Origin: Lachnoclostridium phytofermentans
Lineage (GTDB): Bacteria > Bacillota > Clostridia > Lachnospirales > Lachnospiraceae
Reading direction: 5' to 3'
DNA length: 5,891 nucleotides
Assembly (NCBI GenBank): GCA_003526525.1
Contig: DPVV01000448.1
Coordinates: forward strand, 1 to 5,891
The notes under the pieces are model-generated. The model was not told where the DNA came from. It made no database searches and saw nothing but the letters and a program-made list of their open reading frames with translations. Of this stretch, positions 1-5,337 are shown piece after piece (the stretch's first letter is position 1; each line of letters begins with the position of its first letter). Made by a program: the position numbers and the translations under genes.

Positions 1-27
1 AGCGTGTAACGTATCCTATGTAGCACT

Positions 28-279
28 TTAGGTGCTAACAAAGCTTATCTTTCTTGAAAATAACTCCTCCTCAAAATGTTGAATATAACGTTCCCAAATA
101 TCGTAAAGAGGATGATTGGGATACTTCTGGGAAAACTGAGCCAACATATCGAGACAACGTTCGATATAAGTATTACCAACCGTTGCTATTTCTACATAAT
201 CCCCATTGAGTGTCTGCCACCGTGAATAGTCCTGCACCTTTTCCTTTAGTGCATCATTTGTAAAAATCTCTATTCGCAT
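28..279 (-). CDS. Small hypothetical protein downstream of purB (83 aa)
   Basis: I do not recognise this protein. With the ATG at 277-279 it is 83 aa, acidic to neutral and rich in aromatic residues (W21, W62 and many Y and F). It looks soluble: there is no signal peptide or membrane segment. The second half (about residues 38-75, with a YPNHPLYDIWERYIQHFEEE segment) looks helical. I chose this start because GGTGGTGAT, a near-consensus Shine-Dalgarno, ends 6 nt upstream, and because the sequence further upstream forms the purB terminator hairpin. Longer in-frame starts exist: ATG at 366, overlapping the purB stop by 8 nt (112 aa), and TTG at 408. The 366 start would suggest translational coupling to purB but has only a weak AAGG site. 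The codons look ordinary for the region and the frame is intact. It is probably a real, lineage-restricted gene of unknown function. Confidence 0.6.
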   Translation of the reverse strand: MRIEIFTNDALKEKVQDYSRWQTLNGDYVEIATVGNTYIERCLDMLAQFSQKYPNHPLYDIWERYIQHFEEELFSRKISFVST

Positions 280-280
280 T

Positions 281-326
281 AAAAAATCACCACCCAATAG
301 CCTATTATATGCTACTACTGGGTGGT
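281..326 (-). terminator. Rho-independent terminator after purB
   Basis: Reading the minus strand, ACCACCCAGTAG (326-315) pairs with CTATTGGGTGGT (300-289). This gives a 12-bp stem with a single G-U pair and a 14-nt loop. A GA and a run of six T (286-281) follow. The hairpin starts 32 nt after the purB stop codon, which suits the end of the purC-purF-purB transcript. The T run ends 1 nt before the ATG of the next small gene, so termination must be incomplete, or that gene has another promoter, if it is expressed. Confidence 0.75.
288..296 (-). promoter_or_regulatory. Ribosome binding site of the small gene, inside a hairpin arm
   Basis: On the minus strand, GGTGGTGAT lies 8 nt (288 to 279) before the ATG at 277-279. 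It differs by one base from the GGAGGTGAT complement of the 16S rRNA tail. It decides the start chosen for the 83-aa protein. Most of it (289-296) is also the 3' arm of the terminator stem 289-300/315-326, so in read-through transcripts the site would be paired. Confidence 0.5.
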
Positions 327-358
327 CTATTACAAATTCTTTTTGTAGTCTAACGTTG

Positions 359-1792
359 CTATACATTAATTTCTGCCTTAAATCCAAGTAATTCTTTGTT
401 CTCCTCAAGGATTGGATGAATCACTGATTCTATAAATTCTTCGGTCTGTTCTTTCGCTCTTCCTGTATATCTCGATGGTTCCATTACCTTCTTTAAGTCC
501 TCTAAGGTCATATGAAAGGCCGGATCCTCTGCAATTAATTCTAACAGATTATTCTCAAGTCCAAGTTCTTTTACATTACGGCCTGCTTCCATACTAAGAG
601 TACGGATTCTTTCATGTAGTTCTTGGCGGTCTCCCCCCGCCTTTACAGCATCCATCATAATATTTTCTGTCGCCATGAATGGAAGCTCTGACATTAAGCG
701 TTTTTCAATTACCTTTGGATAAACTACCAAGCCATCCACCACATTCATATATAAGTCAAGAATACCATCGATTGCAAGGAATGCTTCTGGTACACTTAAT
801 CGTTTATTTGCAGAATCGTCTAAGGTCCTTTCAAACCACTGTGTAGCGGAAGTAATCGCTGGATTTAATGCATCCACTAAAACGTAACGAGCAAGAGAGG
901 CGATACGTTCACTTCTCATAGGATTTCTCTTATATGCCATAGCAGAAGATCCAATCTGATTCTTCTCAAATGGTTCTTCAATTTCCTTTAAGTGTTGAAG
1001 CAAGCGAATATCATTGCTAAACTTATGAGCGCTTGCTGCAATTCCTGCAAGCACATTTAAAACTCTGGTATCTACTTTTCTTGAATAAGTTTGACCGGAT
1101 ACTGCAAAACACTCCTTAAATCCCATCTTTTCCGCAATCAAGGCATCTAATTTCTTTATCTTCTCATGATCACCATCAAATAATTCTAAAAAGCTTGCTT
1201 GAGTCCCTGTAGTCCCTTTGGAGCCAAGTAATTTCATACAAGATAGGGTATGCTCAAGATCTTCCATATCAAGAACTAACTCTTGTAACCATAAAGTGGC
1301 TCTTTTTCCTACGGTTGTTGGTTGTGCCGGTTGGAAATGGGTAAAAGCAAGTGTTGGGAGATCACGATATTTCATAGCGAATTTCGAAAGTTCTTCCATT
1401 ACGCAAACCAACTTTTTCTTAACTAATTTTAAGCCTTCTGTCATAACAATCATATCGGTATTATCACCAACATAGCAGGACGTTGCACCAAGGTGAATAA
1501 TTCCTTTTGCATTAGGACATTGAGCACCATATGCATATACGTGTGACATTACATCATGGCGAACCAAACGTTCTCTTATCTTTGCCACTTCATAATTAAT
1601 ATCATCCTGATGTGCTTTTAACTCTTCTACCTGTTCTCTTGTCACTGGTAGCCCAAGATCGTGCTCAGCTTCTGCTAATGCAATCCAAAGTTTTCTCCAG
1701 GTACGAAATTTCATATCTGGTGAAAATATATATTGCATTTCCTTACTTGCATAACGTTCTGACAACGGACTTACATAGTTATCTTGACTCAT
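359..1792 (-). CDS. purB: Adenylosuccinate lyase PurB
   Basis: This cytoplasmic enzyme cleaves fumarate from SAICAR to give AICAR, and from adenylosuccinate to give AMP, so it serves purine synthesis twice. The 477-aa protein belongs to the fumarase/aspartase superfamily. The family signature GSSAMAYKRNP is at residues 281-291; the serines at 282-283 lie on the flexible catalytic loop. RHDVMSH (78-84) and THFQPAQPTT (151-160, with H152 in the catalytic-histidine region) are also present, as is GATSCYVGDN (102-111). Its length and the RHDVMSHVYAYG and KRNPMRSER segments resemble the longer animal-type ADSL subgroup more than the roughly 430-aa Bacillus form. The ATG at 1790-1792 is preceded by AGGAAAGG about 10 nt upstream. 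It lies 137 nt after purF, across a tandem-repeat gap, and is probably co-transcribed from the promoter ahead of purC. No defects are seen. Confidence 0.96.
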   Translation of the reverse strand: MSQDNYVSPLSERYASKEMQYIFSPDMKFRTWRKLWIALAEAEHDLGLPVTREQVEELKAHQDDINYEVAKIRERLVRHDVMSHVYAYGAQCPNAKGIIHLGATSCYVGDNTDMIVMTEGLKLVKKKLVCVMEELSKFAMKYRDLPTLAFTHFQPAQPTTVGKRATLWLQELVLDMEDLEHTLSCMKLLGSKGTTGTQASFLELFDGDHEKIKKLDALIAEKMGFKECFAVSGQTYSRKVDTRVLNVLAGIAASAHKFSNDIRLLQHLKEIEEPFEKNQIGSSAMAYKRNPMRSERIASLARYVLVDALNPAITSATQWFERTLDDSANKRLSVPEAFLAIDGILDLYMNVVDGLVVYPKVIEKRLMSELPFMATENIMMDAVKAGGDRQELHERIRTLSMEAGRNVKELGLENNLLELIAEDPAFHMTLEDLKKVMEPSRYTGRAKEQTEEFIESVIHPILEENKELLGFKAEINV

Positions 1793-1827
1793 TGTAACCC
1801 AACCTTTCCTATCTCTTATTTAACATA

Positions 1828-1934
1828 ATTCTTCTATCATTGTCATAAAAAAAACTTATTCTTCTATTATTATCATGAAAGAAAAACTTCTTACAATATT
1901 CTTCTATCATTATCATAAAGAAAAACTTCTTACA
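1828..1934. repeat. Imperfect tandem repeat in the purF-purB gap (three units)
   Basis: Three head-to-tail copies begin with ATTCTTCTAT on the plus strand, at 1828 (30 nt, truncated), 1858 (40 nt) and 1898 (37 nt). Copies two and three share almost the whole unit, ending AAAGAAAAACTTCTTACA. Copy one lacks the last roughly 10 nt and has more A in the middle. On the minus strand each full unit starts TGTAAGAAG. In the copy at 1898-1934 that TGTAA contains the end of the last purF codon and its stop. Each unit could form a weak TTCTTTAT/ATAGAAGAA hairpin. It looks like local duplication of the sequence just after purF. A function is not evident. Confidence 0.8.
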
Positions 1935-3366
1935 CTTCATATTCTCCACGGATATCTTCCTTAGGAGGTTCAATTGGATAATGCCCCGTAAAACATGCGT
2001 CACAATATCCTAAATCCCCATCAATTAATTCACTAAGGCGATTCACAGATAAATACCCTAAAGAATCCGCATCGATAATCTTACGAATCTGTTCTACGGT
2101 ATTATTATGCGCAATTAATTGATCGTCCGATGGCACATCAGTACCAAAATAGCATGGATATAAAAACGGTGGGGAACTGATTCTAACATGAACCTCCGTT
2201 GCTCCTGCTGCTTTTAACATTCCGACAATTCTAGCACAAGTAGTGCCGCGTACCATCGAATCATCAATCATAACGACTCTTTTACCTTTCACTGCTTCAG
2301 AGAGTACATTTAACTTAATCCGTACACTGGACTCACGCATTACTTGTTTGGGTTTAATAAAGGTTCGTCCGACATAACTGTTCTTCACAAATGCCATGCC
2401 ATACGGTATTCCTGTTTCCATAGCAAAGCCCATTGCAGCTGCATTTCCTGAGTCCGGAACCCCTACCACTAAGTCAGCTTCCACAGGATGCTCCTGTGCT
2501 AAGATACGTCCAGCCATAATTCTACTATTATAAACACTTATATTATCAATCTTACTATCTGGTCTTGCAAAATAAATATATTCAAAGATACACTTTGCCT
2601 TCTTTGGTTGGCACATAGATGTATCTGATAAAATTCCGTCTTTTGTAATTGTTACAATTTCACCTGGTAAAACATCGCGAATAAATGTTGCATTCACAGC
2701 ATCAAGAGCGCAACTCTCACTTGCAAGAATAAACGTATTCTCTCTCTTTCCGATACAAAGAGGTCGAAATCCAAAAGGATCTCTTGCCCCAATTAGTTTT
2801 CTAGGACTCATAACAATCAAGGAATAGGAACCTTTTATCTTCATCATTGCATTCTTAACGGCACCTTCTACATTCGCTGTCTTTAATCGCTCTCTAGCTA
2901 TATGATATGCAATAACTTCAGAATCAATCGTTGTTTGAAAGATTGCTCCAGTATATTCTAACTCTTCTCTTAACTCAGGTGCATTCACAATATTCCCATT
3001 ATGAGCAAGTGCTAAGGTACCTTTTACATAATTTAATACAAGCGGTTGTGTATTAGCGATATTACTTGCTCCCGCAGTAGAATACCGAACATGACCAACA
3101 CCGATGTCTCCGCGAAGTGTTTCCAAGCCTTCCGGTGTAAAAACTTCATTCACTAGCCCCATACCCTTCATCGAAGAAACTCTACCCTTAGGTCCTAAGG
3201 TATCACTAACCGCAATACCGCAGCTTTCCTGTCCACGATGCTGTAATGCGAAAAGGCCGTAATAAATCGAATCAGCGACATCTTCACCAACCATATTATA
3301 GACGCCAAAAACGCCGCACTCTTCATGGATTTCTTCTGAAATAAAATCATTGATTCTATTTTCCAT
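1930..3366 (-). CDS. purF: Amidophosphoribosyltransferase PurF
   Basis: This enzyme makes 5-phosphoribosylamine from PRPP and glutamine, the first committed step of purine synthesis, in the cytoplasm. The 478-aa protein has an N-terminal Ntn glutaminase domain and a C-terminal phosphoribosyltransferase domain. The nucleophile is C17 in EECGVFGVY, so residues 1-16 form a propeptide that should be removed. Glutamine-pocket residues R94 (GHVRYSTAG), N123-G124 (AHNGN) and D148 (TTIDSE) are present. The PRPP loop is VVMIDDSMVRGTT (364-376). Cysteines 259, 405, 455 and 458 (the last two as CDAC) fit the four ligands of the Bacillus-type [4Fe-4S] cluster. This implies the oxygen-sensitive, nucleotide-feedback-regulated class. 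The ATG at 3364-3366 has AAAGGA 7 nt upstream. It follows purC by 108 nt, with a hairpin between them. Confidence 0.97.
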   Translation of the reverse strand: MENRINDFISEEIHEECGVFGVYNMVGEDVADSIYYGLFALQHRGQESCGIAVSDTLGPKGRVSSMKGMGLVNEVFTPEGLETLRGDIGVGHVRYSTAGASNIANTQPLVLNYVKGTLALAHNGNIVNAPELREELEYTGAIFQTTIDSEVIAYHIARERLKTANVEGAVKNAMMKIKGSYSLIVMSPRKLIGARDPFGFRPLCIGKRENTFILASESCALDAVNATFIRDVLPGEIVTITKDGILSDTSMCQPKKAKCIFEYIYFARPDSKIDNISVYNSRIMAGRILAQEHPVEADLVVGVPDSGNAAAMGFAMETGIPYGMAFVKNSYVGRTFIKPKQVMRESSVRIKLNVLSEAVKGKRVVMIDDSMVRGTTCARIVGMLKAAGATEVHVRISSPPFLYPCYFGTDVPSDDQLIAHNNTVEQIRKIIDADSLGYLSVNRLSELIDGDLGYCDACFTGHYPIEPPKEDIRGEYEV

Positions 3367-3414
3367 TGCCTTATCCTTTCTAATGATAATCTGCTGTAAT
3401 TGCCGTGAAAATGA

Positions 3415-3458
3415 GCAACAAAAGGGGATGTCGCTTATTCTAGCGTCAACCCCCTTTT
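3415..3458 (-). terminator. Terminator-like or attenuator hairpin between purC and purF
   Basis: The arms AAAAGGGG (3420-3427) and CCCCTTTT (3451-3458) pair perfectly. Inside them TG/CA and CGCT/AGCG (3432-3435/3442-3445) pair around a 6-nt loop, with a small internal loop and one mismatch. On the minus strand the 3' arm runs into TTTTGTTG, an interrupted U tract. It begins about 16 nt after the purC stop and ends about 50 nt before the purF start. It could be a partial terminator that reduces purF-purB relative to purC, or an RNA-stabilising or processing hairpin. The stem is symmetrical enough to act on either strand. Confidence 0.55.
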
Positions 3459-3474
3459 ACTTCATTGTAAAATA

Positions 3475-4182
3475 TTATTCAATTCCAAGTCTTTTAAATA
3501 CTTCCTGATAAGCGTCCTCTACATTTCCAAGATCTCTACGGAAACGATCCTTATCTAATTTTTCACGGGTCTTTATATCCCATAAACGACAAGTATCTGG
3601 AGAAATCTCATCTGCAAGAATGATTTGATCATGATACCTACCAAATTCAATCTTAAAATCAATCAACTCAATGCCAATGCTTTCAAAATACTTTATCATT
3701 ACTTCATTGACTTTATATGCATACTTAGAAATCGTATCAATCTCTTCCTGTGTTGCAAGTCCAAGTGCCTTTGCGTAAGAAGAATTAATCATTGGATCGC
3801 CAAGTGAATCGTCTTTATAGGAAAACTCCAAGGTAGGACATAACAATTTTCTACCCTCTTCTATTCCTAACTTCTTCGCAAAACTTCCTGCGGATACGTT
3901 ACGGATAATAACTTCAAGTGGAACAATCTGAACTTTCTTTACAGCGGTCTCTCTATCACTTAACTCTTCGATATAATGAGTTGGCACGCCTTCTTTTTCT
4001 AACTGTTTCATTATGTAGTTAGACATTCTATTATTAATAACGCCTTTTCCTACAATAGTTCCTCTCTTCTCACCGTTGAATGCGGTTGCATCATCTTTGT
4101 AATCCACGATTAATACATCCTCAACGTCGGTTTTGTACACTTTCTTGGCTTTACCTTCATAAAGTTGTTCTAACTTATTCAT
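3475..4182 (-). CDS. purC: SAICAR synthetase PurC
   Basis: Phosphoribosylaminoimidazole-succinocarboxamide synthase joins aspartate to CAIR with ATP to give SAICAR, the substrate of PurB encoded two genes downstream. The 235-aa length is typical of the bacterial single-domain enzyme. The N-terminal nucleotide-binding turn is [10 protein letters not shown] (7-16). Family signature one is [13 protein letters not shown] (88-100), and signature two is LIDFKIEFG (173-181). These are followed by [12 protein letters not shown] (191-202), which carries substrate- and metal-binding acidic residues. The ATG at 4180-4182 has a consensus AAGGAGGAT 7 nt upstream. It is the first gene after the promoter at about 4254-4281, with an expected leader of about 65 nt. 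It is cytoplasmic, and no defects are seen. Confidence 0.97.
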   Translation of the reverse strand: MNKLEQLYEGKAKKVYKTDVEDVLIVDYKDDATAFNGEKRGTIVGKGVINNRMSNYIMKQLEKEGVPTHYIEELSDRETAVKKVQIVPLEVIIRNVSAGSFAKKLGIEEGRKLLCPTLEFSYKDDSLGDPMINSSYAKALGLATQEEIDTISKYAYKVNEVMIKYFESIGIELIDFKIEFGRYHDQIILADEISPDTCRLWDIKTREKLDKDRFRRDLGNVEDAYQEVFKRLGIE

Positions 4183-4253
4183 GTTAATTATCCTCCTTGT
4201 GCAAACACCTTACCCTGCGTTCTTGGCAACCATTTTTTTGCTGTTGCAATTTA

Positions 4254-4281
4254 ATTATATCGTAGCGAAAAAATAAGGCAA
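4254..4281 (-). promoter_or_regulatory. Predicted sigma-A promoter of the pur cluster
   Basis: On the minus strand there is a -35 TTGCCT (4281-4276), a 16-nt spacer and a perfect -10 TATAAT (4259-4254). Transcription should start near 4247, giving a leader of about 65 nt before purC. It is the best promoter match in the gap and is correctly placed for purC-purF-purB. The -35 matches TTGACA at 4 of 6 positions. The first leader bases can form a small GCAAC/GTTGC hairpin (4243-4247/4226-4230). Confidence 0.65.
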
Positions 4282-4293
4282 GAGCTTTTTCGC
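4265..4293. promoter_or_regulatory. Inverted repeat around the pur -35 box, candidate operator
   Basis: GCGAAAAA (4265-4272) and TTTTTCGC (4286-4293) form a perfect 8-bp inverted repeat separated by 13 nt. One arm lies in the spacer between -35 and -10, and the other lies just upstream of the -35. A dimeric protein bound here would block RNA polymerase. The CGAA/TTCG cores recall, but do not match well, the CCGAAC core of Bacillus PurR boxes. The operator role is inferred. Confidence 0.4.
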
Positions 4294-4312
4294 ACTTTCA
4301 GGCCCCGTAACA

Positions 4313-4325
4313 AAATTTCGGTTAA
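4313..4325 (-). promoter_or_regulatory. PurBox-like sequence upstream of the pur promoter
   Basis: The minus strand reads TTAACCGAAATTT. This agrees with the Bacillus PurBox pattern AWWWCCGAACWWT at 11 of 13 positions, with mismatches at the first A and at the C after CCGAA. It lies about 32 bp upstream of the -35 box. A partly inverted GTTACGG (minus, 4312-4306) follows directly. Chance occurrence in AT-rich DNA is possible, and no purR gene is in the window. Confidence 0.3.
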
Positions 4326-4330
4326 ATGTA

Positions 4331-4362
4331 CAAAAAGACAGTAGTTTTTTTAAAACTTCTGT
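4331..4362 (-). terminator. Rho-independent terminator after the DUF1653 gene
   Basis: On the minus strand ACAGAAGTTTT (4362-4352) pairs with AAAACTACTGT (4348-4338) around a 3-nt loop, with one A-A mismatch. CTTTTT (4337-4332) follows. This gives an 11-position stem and a U tract. It is about 170 nt after the DUF1653 stop codon and just upstream of the pur promoter region, so it would separate the two transcription units. The stem is AT-rich, so its efficiency is uncertain. Confidence 0.5.
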
Positions 4363-4370
4363 ATAATAAT

Positions 4371-4417
4371 TAATGCTTTTTTCTAGTAAAATCAATGCTT
4401 ATAAGCATTATTAATGC
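4371..4417. repeat. AATGC/GCATT palindrome cluster
   Basis: A perfect 16-bp palindrome AATGCTTATAAGCATT (4394-4409) overlaps a second palindrome GCATTATTAATGC (4405-4417). A further TTAATGC copy lies at about 4371-4377, about 40 bp from its match at 4411-4417. Four AATGC half-sites in under 50 bp, in alternating orientation, look like a multi-site operator. AT-rich hairpins in the 3' untranslated region are the alternative. Confidence 0.5.
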
Positions 4418-4531
4418 CATTTATCATTAGTGTTAATAGACTGATTTTTTGACTTTACAAATTGATATATGAAAACCATTTTCAGCTGATTGTATCAATC
4501 CATAATGGCACATTTTAATACATAGGACTTC

Positions 4532-5173
4532 CTATCTAAGACGTCTATTTTCATATTTTGCCATCACTTGTAACTTATTTTTTACTATGTCAATACGCTC
4601 TTCAATGCTTTCTTCACTAACTGGCAAATCAAGAGCAATCTCAATATTTCCCATCGTTCTCTCATCAATCCTATTTTTCATGCTATATAAGATTTCAAGC
4701 TTCTCAGCACAATCATTTGCATCAAGAAACGCCATCAAATCAAGATTTGCTTCTGGATGCAGTTCATCCTTTTTTAAACCCTCTTCAGTTTTTGTTTGTT
4801 CTTCCTTAACTGCAAGATTTAAATTATCACTATCTTTCAAATGTTGTGCTGTTACATCTTGCTTTTGATTATCCATCGCCAAAGCTTTACTCGTCTCACC
4901 CGTATCCTTATTCTGCCTAGCATCGTTACCAAGTTCTTCTCTTGATATTGGGGTAAAACGATATTGCTGCGAAACATTCGGATATTTCTCATGATCTACC
5001 TCACTAAGAAACATGGAAAGAGGCCTTGCATATGTCTTAAAATCACCATAAAGTGCTTGATAAATCACAAGCTCTTCCCCTGTTTCGGAATGTTTGGCTA
5101 CCGTAATAATTTGATATAACATTCCTTTAAAATGTTGATACAATTGCCCTGGTTGCGGTATATTTTGTCCCAA
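4532..5173 (-). CDS. DUF1653 domain protein with C-terminal extension
   Basis: This is a 213-aa cytoplasmic protein of unknown function. Residues about 7-72 form a DUF1653 domain, with PQPGQLYQHFKGMLYQI at the start, then a YGDFKTYARPLSMF segment and a closing YRF motif near 71-73. Residues about 78-140 are a hydrophilic linker rich in K, E, D, Q and N, probably disordered. Residues about 145-213 form a second conserved-looking helical segment (LMAFLDANDCAEKLEIL and later IEERIDIVKNKL) ending in RRLR. From memory, other Lachnospiraceae DUF1653 proteins share this tail; this should be checked. The start is TTG (5171-5173), because an in-frame TGA sits three codons upstream and AGGGAGG lies 10 nt before the TTG. 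The gene appears to be its own unit, with a terminator about 170 nt downstream. Confidence 0.85.
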   Translation of the reverse strand: MGQNIPQPGQLYQHFKGMLYQIITVAKHSETGEELVIYQALYGDFKTYARPLSMFLSEVDHEKYPNVSQQYRFTPISREELGNDARQNKDTGETSKALAMDNQKQDVTAQHLKDSDNLNLAVKEEQTKTEEGLKKDELHPEANLDLMAFLDANDCAEKLEILYSMKNRIDERTMGNIEIALDLPVSEESIEERIDIVKNKLQVMAKYENRRLR

Positions 5174-5183
5174 AATGATTCAG

Positions 5184-5190
5184 CCTCCCT
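5184..5190 (-). promoter_or_regulatory. Ribosome binding site of the DUF1653 gene
   Basis: AGGGAGG on the minus strand lies 10 nt before the TTG at 5171-5173. An in-frame TGA at 5180-5182 rules out longer starts, and no ATG occurs before the conserved domain, so this site fixes the rare TTG start. An ATT two codons away (5174-5176) is the only other candidate. Confidence 0.6.
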
Positions 5191-5210
5191 TTTATTAACA
5201 CTTAAATTTC

Positions 5211-5258
5211 TTATCTTTTCTTATATAATATAAAGAACTAAAATTATCTTTTCTTATA
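5211..5258. repeat. 15-bp direct repeat upstream of the DUF1653 gene
   Basis: TTATCTTTTCTTATA occurs at 5211-5225 and again at 5244-5258, a 33-bp period or about three helical turns. The copies lie 38 to 85 bp upstream of the TTG start, in the expected promoter zone. I could not assign a clear -35/-10 pair here; TATATTATATAAG (minus, about 5234-5222) is the most -10-like stretch. Low-complexity AT DNA could account for it. Confidence 0.5.
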
Positions 5259-5290
5259 CAATGAATGAAATTTAATTTTTTTTATAATAC

Positions 5291-5329
5291 AAAAATCAAA
5301 CCCAACCATTCAGATTTACTCTAAAGGTT
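5291..5329 (-). terminator. Weak terminator-like hairpin after the upstream partial gene
   Basis: On the minus strand AACC-TTTAGA (5329-5320) pairs with TCTGAA-(T)-GGTT (5314-5304), with one G-U pair, one bulged base and a 5-nt loop. GGGTTTGATTTTT follows. It starts 9 nt after the stop codon of the unrecognised upstream gene. The stem is AT-rich and the T tract is delayed by 8 nt, so termination may be weak. Confidence 0.35.
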
Positions 5330-5337
5330 TTACCTAC

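Larger units (their letters stand above)
4183..4531. other. Intergenic region between the DUF1653 gene and purC
   Basis: This 349-nt gap has no convincing coding sequence on either strand. From the DUF1653 side it holds an AT-rich nested hairpin (arms 4461-4467/4493-4499, inner GAAAA/TTTTC), the AATGC palindromes, the terminator at 4331-4362, the PurBox-like site, the inverted repeat, the pur promoter, and the purC leader with its AAGGAGGAT site at 4190-4198. I did not find the conserved pairing pattern of a purine riboswitch. Confidence 0.6.

Noticed and set aside
21..37. Hairpin TAGCAC/GTGCTA over the stop codon of the small gene
   Set aside because: The stem is only 6 bp, there is no T run after it on the minus strand, and it encloses the stop codon itself; too weak to call a terminator.
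1218..1475. Plus-strand open frame inside purB
   Set aside because: It lies wholly antisense to a well-supported purB, has no ribosome binding site, and its product has no family features.
1612..1797. Plus-strand open frame over the purB start
   Set aside because: It is an antisense shadow of purB and its promoter side, with no start signal.
1809..2003. Minus-strand frame rich in F, D, N and R across the purF end and the repeat
   Set aside because: The sequence is produced by the tandem repeat read in another frame and overlaps purF; it has no ribosome binding site.
3625..3807. Plus-strand open frame inside purC
   Set aside because: It is antisense to purC and explained by purC codon use.
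4210..4233. Seven-codon upstream frame (MVAKNAG) in the purC leader
   Set aside because: There is no ribosome binding site, its ATG would lie only about 15 nt from the predicted transcript start, and it has no regulatory codon run such as a leader peptide would show.
4183..4331. Purine riboswitch before purC
   Set aside because: The predicted leader is only about 65 nt and lacks the conserved two-loop purine aptamer pattern; control by a DNA-binding regulator fits the sequence better.
4433..4513. Possible 26-aa peptide after the DUF1653 gene
   Set aside because: It has no ribosome binding site, overlaps the AT-rich hairpin, and its length is expected by chance.
4587..4868. Plus-strand serine- and phenylalanine-rich frame inside the DUF1653 gene
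   Set aside because: It is the antisense of a lysine- and glutamate-rich linker, which gives S/F-rich shadows.
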